A stretch of DNA of 64,000 nt from CAZXFA01 sp964640085 (GCA_964640085.1 CAZXFA010000014.1:1-64000), one strand, 5' to 3'; counted from the first letter of the stretch, positions 1 to 10,743 are shown. Notes: generated by a model from the sequence alone, not told the origin. Numbers and translations are program-made.

Positions 1-807
1 CAGCGTCGAGACCTCCGAGCCAGCCTGCGTGAACCGGAAGATGTTGTCGATGAACAGCAGGACGTCCTTCCGCTCGACGTCGCGGAAGTACTCGGCCATC
101 GTGAGCCCCGACAGCGCGACCCGCAGGCGGACGCCCGGTGGCTCGTCCATCTGACCGAACACCAGGGCCGTCTTCTCGATCACGCCGGACTCGGTCATGT
201 CCAGGAACAGGTCGTTGCCCTCGCGCGTGCGCTCGCCGACGCCGGCGAAGACCGAGACGCCGCCGTGCTGCTCGGCCTGGCGACGGATCATCTCCTGGAT
301 GAGCACGGTCTTGCCCACGCCGGCGCCGCCGAACATGCCGATCTTGCCGCCCTGCACGTACGGCTCCAGGAGGTCGATCACCTTGATCCCCGTCTCGAGC
401 ATCTGCTGCTTGGGCTCGAGTTCCTCGAACGGCGGCGCTTCGCGGTGGATCGGCCAGCGATCGCTCGCGTGGATCTGGTCGGCCGTGGTGTCGAGCGGCT
501 CGCCGAGCACGTTGTAGACGTGGCCGAGGACGCCCTCCCCAACGGGGACGCTGATCGGCGCCCCCGTGTTCTCGACCGAGGTCCCGCGCACCAGGCCGTC
601 GGTCGGCCTGAGGGCGATCGCCCGCACGGTCCCCTCCCCCACGTGTTGAGCGACCTCGCACGTGATCGTCGTGGTCTGGCCCTCGAGCTCAACGGCCACA
701 CGGAGAGCGGTGTTGATCTCGGGGAGCGACTCGGGCGGGAACTCCACGTCCACCACCGGGCCGATCACCCGGACGATCCTGCCGTTGGGTCGGTCTGTGT
801 CAGCCAT
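1..807 (-). CDS. atpD: ATP synthase F1 beta subunit, 3' end beyond window
   Basis: Catalytic subunit of F1, which makes ATP from ADP and phosphate on the cytoplasmic side of the membrane. Only the first 269 codons are present; the C-terminal third and any epsilon gene lie beyond base 1. Visible are the N-terminal beta-barrel (about 1-75), the P-loop GGAGVGKT at 160-167, the catalytic-Glu motif GERTREG (E192) and a Walker B stretch LLFIDN near 250. The ATG at 807 gives the normal family N-terminus. It follows atpG by 63 nt as the last visible gene of the atp operon. No irregularity is seen in the part present. Confidence 0.97.
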   Translation of the reverse strand, partial: MADTDRPNGRIVRVIGPVVDVEFPPESLPEINTALRVAVELEGQTTTITCEVAQHVGEGTVRAIALRPTDGLVRGTSVENTGAPISVPVGEGVLGHVYNVLGEPLDTTADQIHASDRWPIHREAPPFEELEPKQQMLETGIKVIDLLEPYVQGGKIGMFGGAGVGKTVLIQEMIRRQAEQHGGVSVFAGVGERTREGNDLFLDMTESGVIEKTALVFGQMDEPPGVRLRVALSGLTMAEYFRDVERKDVLLFIDNIFRFTQAGSEVSTL

Positions 808-870
808 CCGTTCGCTCACTCCCCCAGAGGCCCAGGGTGGGCCACCGCTCGCGCGTCCGCGCTCGCCGTG

Positions 871-1773
871 TCAGCCCCCCGGACCCTCTGCAGCCTGAGA
901 CAGGGCCTCGGCCCCACCCACGATCTCCATGATCTCCGTCGTGATCTCGTCCTGGCGGGCGCGGTTCGCCTGCCGGGTCAGCACCTTGATCAGCTCGTCG
1001 GCGTTGTCGGTGGCCGCGGCCATCGCCCGTTGGCGTGCGGCGTTCTCCGAGGCCGCGGACTCGAGGAAGGCGAAGAACACCTTCGTGATGACGTACTGGG
1101 GCAACAGCTCGTCGAGGATCTGCGCCGGCCCCGGCTCGAAGATGTACTCGGCGTGCGGACGTCCGGGCTCTCCGGACACGAGCTCCTCGGGAGCGATCGG
1201 AAGGAACCGCTGGTCCGTCGCGCGGAACGTGAACGCCGAGCGGAAGTCCGTGTAGAGGGTGTGCAGCTCGTCGATCCGCCGCGAGCCGAAATCCTCGATC
1301 AACCGCCGACCGATCTCCTCCGCGACCGCGTAGCGAGGGACCTCGGAGAACCCAGACCACGACGCCTCCATCGGCATGCCGCGGAAGCGCAGGTACGAGA
1401 TCGACTTCTTGCCGGTCGCGTAGATGATCGGCTCCACCCCTCGAGCCCGGATCCGCTCGAGCACCCCCTCGCTCAGCTTGAGGACGTTTGCGTTGTAGGA
1501 GCCGGCGAGCCCGCGATCCGAGCTGAGGATCAGCACGCCGGCCCGCTCGGGTCGAACTCGCTCCTCGAGGAGCGGGTGCGCGAGCGAGCCTGTCTGGCGA
1601 GCCACGTCCTCCATCGCCCGCGTGAGCAGGTCCGCGTAGGGCCGGGCCTCGGCGACCCGCTGCTGCGCCCTGACGATCCGCGAGGCCGCGATGAGCTCCA
1701 TCGCCCGGGTGATCTTCATCGTCGACTGGACCGAACGGATCCGTCGACGGACGACGCGGAGCTTGGCCCCCAT
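871..1773 (-). CDS. atpG: ATP synthase F1 gamma subunit
   Basis: Central rotor shaft of F1, coupling c-ring rotation to the catalytic sites. The 300 residues are close to the family length. The N-terminal helix begins MGAKLRVVRRRI with a conserved KITRAMELIAAS stretch near 19-30. The C-terminal helix carries the usual EIMEIVGGAEAL region close to the end. It lies 6 nt downstream of atpA and 63 nt upstream of atpD, the standard order. The 63-nt gap before atpD is the widest in the operon but holds no clear promoter. Confidence 0.96.
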   Translation of the reverse strand: MGAKLRVVRRRIRSVQSTMKITRAMELIAASRIVRAQQRVAEARPYADLLTRAMEDVARQTGSLAHPLLEERVRPERAGVLILSSDRGLAGSYNANVLKLSEGVLERIRARGVEPIIYATGKKSISYLRFRGMPMEASWSGFSEVPRYAVAEEIGRRLIEDFGSRRIDELHTLYTDFRSAFTFRATDQRFLPIAPEELVSGEPGRPHAEYIFEPGPAQILDELLPQYVITKVFFAFLESAASENAARQRAMAAATDNADELIKVLTRQANRARQDEITTEIMEIVGGAEALSQAAEGPGG

Positions 1774-1779
1774 CGATCC

Positions 1780-3453
<1,674 letters not shown>

Positions 3454-3457
3454 CGGG

Positions 3458-4018
3458 TCACTCGCTCCCTCGATCTCGGGCCTCCGCCAGACGCTGACGG
3501 GCCTCGGCCAGCCGGCTCCGCACCGAGCCGTCGAAGACCTCCCCTCCGACCCTGGCGACGACCCCGCCGATCAGGCCCGGGTCGACCATCACCTTCACCT
3601 CGATCTTCCGCCCGGTGGCCCGCGACAGCGCGTCGGCGAGCCGGCGGCGCTGCTCCGCATCCAGCGGCACCGCGCTGCGGACCTCGGCGATCTGATGCTC
3701 GCGGCGCTCGGCAGCCACGGCCGCGAGCTCCTCGACGATCCTGCCCAGCTCCCGTCCACGGCCCTGCTCCACGAGGAACCCGAGCAGGTTGACGGCCACC
3801 GGGTTCGCCCGCTCGCCGAGCGAGTCGCGGATCAGACCTCGCTTGTTCTCGGCCGGGAGCGCGGGGTCGATCAACGCCTCCCGCAACCTCGGCTCCCGCT
3901 CCAACATCTTCCCGAACGCGTACAGCTGGGACTCGACCGGTTCGAGCTCGCCCTCGGCCTCGGCCACGGCGAACAGCGCGTCGGCGTACCCGCGCACCAG
4001 GGAGTCCCGCTCGACCAT
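3458..4018 (-). CDS. atpH: ATP synthase delta subunit (OSCP)
   Basis: Peripheral-stalk subunit joining the F1 head to subunit b. With the ATG at 4018 the product is 186 residues, the normal length, and begins MVERDSLVRGYADALF, matching the family pattern of an early Tyr-Ala-x-Ala-Leu helix. The C-terminal part carries the conserved DPGLIGGVVARVGG segment. A longer reading frame to 4309 exists only because of the high GC content and would overlap atpF. The start lies one base after the atpF stop (TGAGATG), so the two are translationally coupled. Confidence 0.95.
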   Translation of the reverse strand: MVERDSLVRGYADALFAVAEAEGELEPVESQLYAFGKMLEREPRLREALIDPALPAENKRGLIRDSLGERANPVAVNLLGFLVEQGRGRELGRIVEELAAVAAERREHQIAEVRSAVPLDAEQRRRLADALSRATGRKIEVKVMVDPGLIGGVVARVGGEVFDGSVRSRLAEARQRLAEARDRGSE

Positions 4019-4019
4019 C

Positions 4020-4574
4020 TCAGTTCCGTCCGTCCCCGCCCACCTGATCGATGTACTCGTCGACCAGCCGCTGGTGCGCGGCGGTGTCGAGCGAAGCGCC
4101 GACGACCCGGCCGGCGAGCTCGACGGCGATCTGGCCGACCTGGGTCCGGAGCTCCTCGAAGACGCGATCGCGCTCGGCCCTGATCTCCTCCTGGGCCCGC
4201 GCCACGATGCCCTGGGCCTCCCCCTCGGCCCGGTCCTGGAGCTCGCGGCGCAGCTGATCGGCCGTCCGGCGGGCCTCCTCGATGATCCGGTCCGCCTCCT
4301 CCCGAGCACCGGCCAGCTGAGCCCGGTACTCGGCCAGCTCTCGTTCCGCCGACGTCCGAGCCCCCTCCGCCTTCTCCAGGTCTCCCTGGATCTTCTCCGT
4401 GCGGGCCGCGAGCATCTTGTTCAGCGCGGGGAAGGCGAACCGCGCCAGGATCAGGAACACGATGAGGAAGGTGATCCCGCCGACGATCATCTCGACCGGC
4501 TCGGGCAGAAGCGGGTTCGGCGCCTCCTCAACGGCCTCGGCGGCCTCGGCGGCCGCGAGCATCGCCCAGGTCAT
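4020..4574 (-). CDS. atpF: ATP synthase F0 b subunit
   Basis: Membrane-anchored stator stalk of F0F1. Of 184 residues, the N-terminal 25 or so form a short, mostly acidic and alanine-rich lead. A transmembrane helix (about 28-48, IVGGITFLIVFLILARF) follows, then a long charged coiled coil to the C-terminus. The actinobacterial type of b has a similar short periplasmic lead. It sits 10 nt after atpE and one base before atpH. It is a single b subunit: no b' or b-delta fusion is seen. Confidence 0.94.
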   Translation of the reverse strand: MTWAMLAAAEAAEAVEEAPNPLLPEPVEMIVGGITFLIVFLILARFAFPALNKMLAARTEKIQGDLEKAEGARTSAERELAEYRAQLAGAREEADRIIEEARRTADQLRRELQDRAEGEAQGIVARAQEEIRAERDRVFEELRTQVGQIAVELAGRVVGASLDTAAHQRLVDEYIDQVGGDGRN

Positions 4575-4584
4575 GTCGTCCCCC

Positions 4585-4833
4585 CTAGATGATGAAGCTC
4601 AGGACGAAGCCGAACAGGGCCAGCGCCTCGACGAAGGCGATGCCGAGGAACATCGTCGTCCGCACCATGCCCGCGGCCTCGGGTTGGCGGGCCATGGCCT
4701 CCACGGCCTTGCCGACCAGGAAGCCGATCCCGATCCCGGGGCCGATCGCACCGAGGCCGTACACCAGACCCTTGCCGATCGTCCCCACGTCGCCCTCGAC
4801 CTGCGCGAGGACGCCGATGAGTTGACGGAACAT
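4585..4833 (-). CDS. atpE: ATP synthase F0 c subunit
   Basis: Proteolipid forming the rotating c-ring. The 82 residues form two transmembrane helices: helix 1 has the glycine-rich packing motif GPGIGIG (32-38), and helix 2 carries the ion-binding carboxylate in FVEALALFGF (Glu near 67). The residues next to this Glu do not match the Na+-coordinating pattern known from sodium ATP synthases, so proton coupling is the likelier reading. The polar loop ARQPE between the helices is typical. It lies 13 nt after atpB in the operon. Confidence 0.96.
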   Translation of the reverse strand: MFRQLIGVLAQVEGDVGTIGKGLVYGLGAIGPGIGIGFLVGKAVEAMARQPEAAGMVRTTMFLGIAFVEALALFGFVLSFII

Positions 4834-4846
4834 CCTTCTCCTCCTC

Positions 4847-5641
4847 CTAGTGCTCGGGGTGGATCGCCAGGCCGACGTAGACGGCCGTCAGGATCGTGAA
4901 GATGTATGCCTGCAGGACGGACACGAGGATCTCGAAGATCATCAGGAAGATCCCGAGCCCGAACGCCGGGATCGCGAACGGGATCGTGGCGGGCTTCAGG
5001 GCCAGGTACGCCGTCCCCAGGAAGAAGATCGTGAGGATCAGGTGCCCGGCCACCATGTTGGCCAGGAGACGGACGGTCAGCGTGACCGGCCGGACCAGGA
5101 AGGTCGAGACGAACTCGATCGGCGTGACCAGGACGTACAGGGCGGCGGGCACACCTGGCGGGAACAGCGCGTCCTTGAAGAACCCGAGCCGGTGGCGCTT
5201 GATCCCGGCTCCGATGAACAACACGTAGGACAGGATCGCGAGCAGCGGTGGGATGGCCATCCGGGACGTCGTCGGGAAGTGGATCAGCGGCAAGATCTCG
5301 AAGATGTTGTTGACGAAGATGAACACGAACATCGTCGCGAGGAACGGGACCCACGGCAGCCCGTCGCGTCCCATCACCTCGAGCGCGATCCCGTTCCGCA
5401 CGAACTCGACCACGGCCTCCATCGCGTTCTGCAACCCCTTCGGCACGAGCCGCGGGCGGCGGAACGCGATCAGGAACAGCGCCAGGACCACGATCGCGGC
5501 GACGATCATGAGGAGCGATGCGCGGTTCAGGCAGGCGTCGCCGCTGCCGATGACGCAGTGCGTCTCGAAGATCTCGGTGCCGGGTGCCTCGAACCCCTCG
5601 GGCGGCCCGGTGAACGCCACGATCCCGGCGAGCATCCTCAT
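4847..5641 (-). CDS. atpB: ATP synthase F0 a subunit
   Basis: Stator channel subunit that carries protons to the c-ring. The 264 residues hold five to six transmembrane helices. The essential arginine lies in the helix RPVTLTVRLLANMVAGH (about residues 170-190), the family hallmark. The ATG at 5641 overlaps the stop of the preceding gene as ATGA; a second ATG two codons in (5635) is equally possible. An in-frame extension to 5911 lies inside the upstream gene and is rejected. Confidence 0.96.
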   Translation of the reverse strand: MRMLAGIVAFTGPPEGFEAPGTEIFETHCVIGSGDACLNRASLLMIVAAIVVLALFLIAFRRPRLVPKGLQNAMEAVVEFVRNGIALEVMGRDGLPWVPFLATMFVFIFVNNIFEILPLIHFPTTSRMAIPPLLAILSYVLFIGAGIKRHRLGFFKDALFPPGVPAALYVLVTPIEFVSTFLVRPVTLTVRLLANMVAGHLILTIFFLGTAYLALKPATIPFAIPAFGLGIFLMIFEILVSVLQAYIFTILTAVYVGLAIHPEH

Positions 5642-6090
5642 GCCTCCCGAGCAGCCAGCCGCTCGGCGGCCCGGGCGGCCGCGGGATCGGCCGGGATCTC
5701 GAGAGCCGCGCCCACGCCCCCGAGGGCGAGCTTCGCCTCGTAGGCCAGGAGCGCCAGGGTGCCGGGGACCACGGCCAGACCGAACGCGACCGGTGAGAAC
5801 CACGCGAACCGGTCGAGCGCGAACAGCAGCGCGACGATCGCCCCGAGCCGGACCACCACGCCGGCCAGCGCCACCACGTGGACGGCCGTGACGGAGATAC
5901 CGGCCGCCCATGCGAGCGACAGCCCGTGCGCCGCGAAGTTCGACACGACCACGACGATCCCGATGACCGCCGAGGCCGCCGTGTCGGCGCCACCCGACCA
6001 GAGACCGATGACTCCGGCGAGCGCCACGGCCGTCGCACCGGGCACGAGGGCCCTGCGGATCATGTCCCGTTCAGGTCTCGTGTCGCTCAT
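5638..6090 (-). CDS. ATP synthase I-like membrane protein
   Basis: Small hydrophobic protein of 150 residues with four predicted membrane helices (about 13-30, 36-58, 66-90 and 94-115) and a basic-acidic C-terminal tail. It sits between atpZ and atpB, the position of the AtpI/UncI family, whose members help c-ring assembly or stability. The family assignment rests mostly on context and topology, as the sequence is poorly conserved. It overlaps atpZ by 20 nt and atpB by 4 nt, so the three are coupled. Confidence 0.75.
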   Translation of the reverse strand: MSDTRPERDMIRRALVPGATAVALAGVIGLWSGGADTAASAVIGIVVVVSNFAAHGLSLAWAAGISVTAVHVVALAGVVVRLGAIVALLFALDRFAWFSPVAFGLAVVPGTLALLAYEAKLALGGVGAALEIPADPAAARAAERLAAREA

Positions 6091-6292
6091 CGCTCCCGTA
6101 CTTCAGGTACACCAGGTAGATCGAGGCGGAGACCCCGACCAGCATCCCGATCGGCAGGAAGAGCCATCGGAAGCCCACCAACCGGTCGAGCAGGTACCCG
6201 ACCCCGCCCCACACGAGGATGCCCGCGACGAGCGTCCCGGTCAGGGCCCAGGCCGTGCCCATCCCGCTCCAACCATCCCCGCGACCGGCCAT
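6071..6292 (-). CDS. atpZ: AtpZ/AtpI-type small membrane protein
   Basis: 73-residue protein with two membrane helices (about 13-34 and 43-63). The pattern WGGVGYLLDRLVGFRWLFLPIGMLVG is typical of the AtpZ family, which heads many atp operons and is thought to aid F0 assembly or Mg2+ handling. It is the first gene of the operon. The ATG at 6292 lies only 9 nt after a consensus -10 box, giving a leader of about 4 nt, so translation probably starts without a Shine-Dalgarno site. Confidence 0.8.
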   Translation of the reverse strand: MAGRGDGWSGMGTAWALTGTLVAGILVWGGVGYLLDRLVGFRWLFLPIGMLVGVSASIYLVYLKYGSDERHET

Positions 6293-6302
6293 GGGCGCGG
6301 GC

Positions 6303-6332
6303 AGTATAGCCGTGGCCCCGCTCGCACGTCAA
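6303..6332 (-). promoter_or_regulatory. Promoter of the ATP synthase operon
   Basis: On the minus strand TTGACG (6332-6327) and TATACT (6308-6303) are separated by 18 bases, a close match to the housekeeping sigma consensus. The predicted start point falls near 6296, four bases before the atpZ ATG, making the message almost leaderless. It is the best promoter match in the window. Confidence 0.8.
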
Positions 6333-6420
6333 AGCTCGCGACGCGCGTTTCCCCAGGTAGATGGCCATATCGGACCCGCCCTCGCGGAGCTTGTGAAACC
6401 CTTCACGAACGTCTGGCGGG

Positions 6421-7278
6421 TCATGCCCGACGGCGGTGGACGAACGCGTTAGCCAGGGCCGCGATCACCCCTGCACCGAACAGGATCGTCCCCACAACGT
6501 TCACCTGTGGAGGGATCCCGATCCGCTGCGCCCCGTAGACCCAGAGCGGGAACGTGTTGGTCTGGCCGGCGACGAAGTTTGTGATGACGAAGTCGTCCAG
6601 GGAGAGCACGAACGCCAGCAGGAACCCCGCCAGGATCGCCGGCGCGATCAGCGGCAGGGTTATCTTGTAGAACGCAACGAGCGGGGTCGCGAACAGGTCC
6701 TGAGCCGCCTCCTCGAGCGACCGATCCAGCCCCTGAACCCGGGCGCGCACCGTGACTGCTACGAAGGCGATCGAGAACCCGATGTGCGACAGCAGGATCG
6801 AGGACAGACCCAGCGGGAAGTCGGCCTGCACGAACATCGAGAGCAGCGACGAGCCGAGGACGATCTCGGGGACGGCGATGGCGAGGAAGATGACGAAGTC
6901 CACCGCCACGAGCCCGCGGAATCGGTAGCGCCCGATCGCCAAGCCGAACAGCGTTCCGAGCGCGGTCGCCAAGATTGCGGACACCGGCGCCACGATCAAC
7001 GAGTTCTTGACCGACTCGGACAACCCCTGTGGCGTGAAGATGTTCTTCCACCAGTTCAGGGTGAACCCCCAGAACCTGGGGGTCTGGGTCGGTCGGATGC
7101 CCTGGACGTCATTGAACCCGTACAGGATCATCACGAGGACCGGGCTCGCGAGGTACAGGATCATCACGATCGTGTAGGTCGGCAGGATGAACCGGGTCCA
7201 TCGGCCGCTCGGCGGGTTCGGCGGCGGCAGCTCGCGCGTGTCCGCTCGCAGAGGCTCGGCGGTGACGGTCGCGCTCAT
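6421..7278 (-). CDS. potC: Spermidine/putrescine-type ABC permease, PotC-like (operon 1)
   Basis: Inner-membrane permease of a polyamine-type ABC importer. From the ATG at 7278 it has 285 residues and six predicted membrane helices. The EAA loop that docks on the ATPase is visible as LEEAAQDLFATP near residue 180. The ATG overlaps the potB stop as ATGA, so the two half-permeases are coupled. It is the last gene of potADBC; 128 nt follow before the atpZ start. The substrate (polyamine or another cation) cannot be told from sequence. Confidence 0.9.
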   Translation of the reverse strand: MSATVTAEPLRADTRELPPPNPPSGRWTRFILPTYTIVMILYLASPVLVMILYGFNDVQGIRPTQTPRFWGFTLNWWKNIFTPQGLSESVKNSLIVAPVSAILATALGTLFGLAIGRYRFRGLVAVDFVIFLAIAVPEIVLGSSLLSMFVQADFPLGLSSILLSHIGFSIAFVAVTVRARVQGLDRSLEEAAQDLFATPLVAFYKITLPLIAPAILAGFLLAFVLSLDDFVITNFVAGQTNTFPLWVYGAQRIGIPPQVNVVGTILFGAGVIAALANAFVHRRRA

Positions 7279-8216
7279 TCCACCCTCGCCGCAGCCGCCC
7301 TGGTGGCCTCTTCCGTCCCGAGGATCCGGGCGTAGACGCTGGCCAGGATCAGCATCGCCACCATGAGGATCACGGAGAGGGCGGCCGCCTCCGGGTAGTC
7401 GGCCTCTCTCAGGAACTTCGCCTGGATGATGTTGCCGATCATCCGGGTCCCGGCGCCGCCCAGCACCTCCGCGTTCACGTAGTCCCCGGTCGCCGGGACG
7501 AACGTCAACAGGAACGCCGCGAACACGCCGGGCAACGACAGCGGCCACACCACCTTTCGGAAGCCCTGCCACCGGGTGGCATACAGATCCTTGGCCGCCT
7601 CGATCAGGCCTTTGTCGATCCGCTCGAGCGCCACGTACAGCGGCAGGGCGGTGAACGGGAGGTAGTTGTACGTGATCCCCGCCACCACGGCGAACGGCGT
7701 CGCGAGCACGCGGAAGTCGTCCGGGAGCAGGCCGATCCCCTTGAGAAGGCCGAGGACCGGTCCGTTGTCACCGAGGATGAACCGCCACTGGATCGTACGG
7801 ATCACGAACGAAACGAAGAAGGGCAACAGGATCAGCAGCAGCAGCGAGGCCTTCCACCGTCCTCCATAGAAGGCGATCCAGTAGACCATAGGGTAGGCCA
7901 GGATCAGCGCGGCGAACGTCACGATAAGCGAGTACACGAGGGATCGGAGGAAGTGCGGCTGGTACTGGGCCACGACGTCAGCGTAGTTGCCGAACTCCCA
8001 CGTGAACCCGAAGCCTCCCGAGAACAGCCCGCCGCTCTCGAGCGACGTGTAGACCATGAGGCCTAGCGGGACCATGAAGAAGAGCAGGAGGTACGCCCCG
8101 GCCGGCGAGAGCAGGTAATAGGGGGTCAACCGCCGGCGCAGACGGGCCCGCCGCGGCCGCGAAGCGGCCGCCCAACCGTCGGCCGTGACCTCCTCCTCCA
8201 CGCTCGGTCTTCCCAA
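7275..8216 (-). CDS. potB: Spermidine/putrescine-type ABC permease, PotB-like (operon 1)
   Basis: First permease subunit of the importer, 313 residues from a TTG at 8216. A GTG near 8201 is an equally reasonable start. A basic N-terminal segment (about 20-32) precedes six predicted membrane helices. The EAA loop LIEAAKDLYATRWQ lies near residue 205. It begins immediately after the potD stop and overlaps potC by 4 nt. Confidence 0.89.
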   Translation of the reverse strand: MGRPSVEEEVTADGWAAASRPRRARLRRRLTPYYLLSPAGAYLLLFFMVPLGLMVYTSLESGGLFSGGFGFTWEFGNYADVVAQYQPHFLRSLVYSLIVTFAALILAYPMVYWIAFYGGRWKASLLLLILLPFFVSFVIRTIQWRFILGDNGPVLGLLKGIGLLPDDFRVLATPFAVVAGITYNYLPFTALPLYVALERIDKGLIEAAKDLYATRWQGFRKVVWPLSLPGVFAAFLLTFVPATGDYVNAEVLGGAGTRMIGNIIQAKFLREADYPEAAALSVILMVAMLILASVYARILGTEEATRAAAARVE

Positions 8217-9554
8217 CTACCCCTGCGAGATCGGCAGGAAGATCGAGTCCCATTCATCCGCCGCTTCGTCGGTCCATTCGGAGAAGCCGAACGCTGTCCG
8301 CGACAGGAACTCCTCGTCCGGGAACAGGAAGGGGCTCTCGGCGGTCGACTGCAGCTTGTTCGCCCGCCCGCTGAGTCCCTCCTCCCTCGCTTCCTCCGCG
8401 TGCTGGAGGATGACATCCCTGGTCCCAACGACCGGCGACATGTACAGCACCCACTCTTGGAGCATGGTGGCCGGTTCGACGTTGTAGTAGAAGTCCATCA
8501 GTTGCATCGCCCCCGCCGGGTTCTCGGACCCCGCCGGGATCATCATGTTGTCGATCCACAGCAGCGCCCCACCTTCGGGGAACTCGAATATGAGGTTCGA
8601 ATAGAGGAGCCAGATGTTCGAGTACAACACGTCCCCGGACCACACCATCGCCGCCGACAGGTTCCCGTTCTGCATCTCACCCAGATAGTCGTTCCCGTAG
8701 TAGGCGCGGACGGTTCCCGAGTCCTTCTGCATCTGGAGCCAGGCCGCCGCCTCCCGCCACTCGTCCGGGCCCGAGGTCGAGGGGTCGATCCCGAGGTTGA
8801 TCATCACGAAGTTGGCCATGTCGCCCTCGAGCATGCCGACCTGTCCCGTCCCGACCTTGTCCGGGTTCGCCAAGTCGTCGAGCTTGGTAATCGCCCCGTT
8901 CGCCAGATCGGAGTTGTAGCCGATCCCCGTGATACCGGACTGCCAGCACATCCCGTAGGTGTTTCCTGGATCGAAGAACGGATCCTTGGCCCAGCTGGCC
9001 GCGTTCGCGTCGAAGTTCGGGCGCCTGCTCGGGTCGAGCGGATACACCCACTCGTTCAGGGCCAGCGCTTGGAAGTACCGACCGTCCGAGATGACGATGA
9101 TGTCCCATCCGGTGCTGTCGCCCGCGGCTAGCTGCGGCCGGAGCCGCCCGAAGAACTCCTCGTTGCTGTTGATGACGTCCTGGTAGTTCACGCTGATCCC
9201 GGTCTGCTCCGTGAACAGCCGGAGGGACGGGTTGTATACCTGCCCCTCGTCGTCCTTGGACTGGTCCATGTAGAAGGGCCAATTGGCGAAGTTCACGGTG
9301 TCGCCGACCTCGCCCGAGTAGATCTCCTCGAGATTGAACGGTCCGGTCGCACCGGTCGCACCGGTGGCGCCACCGCCACCACCGCCGGTCCCACCCGGGG
9401 TTTCGCCGTCGCCGCCGCACGCTGCCAGGAACGACGCGAGGCTGAAGCCGGCCACCCCCATCCCGGCGCCCTTGAGCACGCTCCGCCTCGTCAGGCGGCG
9501 GCGCATGATCTCGTTCATCCGGCGGTCGCCGATCGGATCCTGGCGGTCAGGCAT
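8217..9554 (-). CDS. potD: Polyamine-type ABC substrate-binding lipoprotein with Tat signal (operon 1)
   Basis: Extracytoplasmic solute-binding protein, 445 residues from the ATG at 9554, which has a strong upstream GGAGGAGGAG. The N-terminus holds a twin-arginine motif TRRSVLK (about 21-27), a hydrophobic stretch and a lipobox LAAC, so it is predicted to be exported folded and then lipid-anchored. A Gly-rich linker with GAT triplets follows. The body matches PotD/PotF-type binding proteins. The start is coupled to potA: its ATG lies 2 nt after the potA stop. The Tat route contrasts with the Sec-type signal of the second PotD at 40442-41680. Confidence 0.9.
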   Translation of the reverse strand: MPDRQDPIGDRRMNEIMRRRLTRRSVLKGAGMGVAGFSLASFLAACGGDGETPGGTGGGGGGATGATGATGPFNLEEIYSGEVGDTVNFANWPFYMDQSKDDEGQVYNPSLRLFTEQTGISVNYQDVINSNEEFFGRLRPQLAAGDSTGWDIIVISDGRYFQALALNEWVYPLDPSRRPNFDANAASWAKDPFFDPGNTYGMCWQSGITGIGYNSDLANGAITKLDDLANPDKVGTGQVGMLEGDMANFVMINLGIDPSTSGPDEWREAAAWLQMQKDSGTVRAYYGNDYLGEMQNGNLSAAMVWSGDVLYSNIWLLYSNLIFEFPEGGALLWIDNMMIPAGSENPAGAMQLMDFYYNVEPATMLQEWVLYMSPVVGTRDVILQHAEEAREEGLSGRANKLQSTAESPFLFPDEEFLSRTAFGFSEWTDEAADEWDSIFLPISQG

Positions 9555-9556
9555 GT

Positions 9557-10681
9557 CTACTCCTCCTCCAGCGTTAGGCCTTCCTGGGGCAGCACCGCGA
9601 AGGTGTGCTCCCACTGCCACGACAGCCGGACCCGGTCTCCGGGATGCGGGACCGGCTTGGTGCCGAGGTTCTGGACCCAGACCGTGAGCTCGTGCTGGAG
9701 CGGGCCCTCGACCTTGTACTGATGGCTCACACCGATGTACGTGGACATCCGCAGCAGGCCGGCAACGCGGTTCCAGCCCGCCGCGAGGGTCTCGCCCTCG
9801 TCCTCGCGCTCGATCGTGATCTTCTCCGGCCGGACGCCCACCTTCACCGCCGTGCCCACCTCGTAGGGTGCCTGCTTCGCCGGCAGATGCACGGTGTCGC
9901 CACCGGCGAGGAGGACCGCTGCCACCCCGTTCCGGCGCTCCTTGAGCTCCCCGTCGAGGAGGTTGGAGGCCCCGAGGAAACTCGCCACGAACTCCGTCTG
10001 AGGACGCTCGTACACCTCCTCAGGGGGGCCGACCTGCTCGATCCGTCCCAGCCGCATCACGGCTAGGCGGTCGGACATCGTCATGGCCTCCTCCTGGTCG
10101 TGCGTCACGTAGATGAACGTGATCCCGACCTCGTCCTGGATCCGCTTCAGCTCCAGCTGCATCTGCTTCCGAAGCTTCAGGTCGAGCGCGCCGAGCGGCT
10201 CATCGAGCAGGAGCACCTTGGGGTGGTTGACGAGCGCTCGGGCCAGCGCCACGCGCTGCTGCTGTCCGCCGGACATCTGCGAGGGTCGTCTCTTCTCGAA
10301 GCCCTGCAGATCCACCAGCCTGAGCGCACCCTGCACCCGGTCTGTGACTTTCTGGCCGTGGACCTTCTTCCGCCGCAGCCCGAAGGCCACGTTCTCGAAC
10401 ACGTCCAGATGCGGGAACAGCGCGTAGGACTGGAAGACGGTGTTCACGTCGCGCTTGTAGGGCGGCTGGTCGGTCACGTCGCGCCCGTCCAGGAAGATCG
10501 CGCCCCGCGTGGGCTCCTCGAAGCCCCCGATCATCCGCAGCGTTGTGGTCTTGCCGCAGCCCGAGGGCCCGAGCAGGCTGAAGAACTCGCCCTGGGCCAC
10601 GTCGACCGAGAGGTCGTCGACCGCGACCGTCTCCCCGAAATCCTTCGTAACCCGCTCGAGCCGAACGTCGACCTCAGGCAC
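9557..10681 (-). CDS. potA: Polyamine-type ABC transporter ATPase, PotA-like (operon 1)
   Basis: Cytoplasmic ATPase driving the importer, 374 residues. The Walker A motif GPSGCGKTT is near residue 38, the ABC signature MSGGQQQR near 137 and Walker B VLLLDEPLGALD near 157. The H-loop lies in YVTHDQEEA. A C-terminal TOBE-like regulatory domain (about 245-365) is typical of PotA/MalK-type ATPases. It is the first gene of potADBC; a candidate promoter lies 63-91 nt upstream. Confidence 0.93.
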   Translation of the reverse strand: MPEVDVRLERVTKDFGETVAVDDLSVDVAQGEFFSLLGPSGCGKTTTLRMIGGFEEPTRGAIFLDGRDVTDQPPYKRDVNTVFQSYALFPHLDVFENVAFGLRRKKVHGQKVTDRVQGALRLVDLQGFEKRRPSQMSGGQQQRVALARALVNHPKVLLLDEPLGALDLKLRKQMQLELKRIQDEVGITFIYVTHDQEEAMTMSDRLAVMRLGRIEQVGPPEEVYERPQTEFVASFLGASNLLDGELKERRNGVAAVLLAGGDTVHLPAKQAPYEVGTAVKVGVRPEKITIEREDEGETLAAGWNRVAGLLRMSTYIGVSHQYKVEGPLQHELTVWVQNLGTKPVPHPGDRVRLSWQWEHTFAVLPQEGLTLEEE

Positions 10682-10743
10682 CGGACCACCCCCTCGCCCC
10701 TGGCTCGCACGCGCTCCTAGAGGGATGATGTTCCAGGCCTCCC

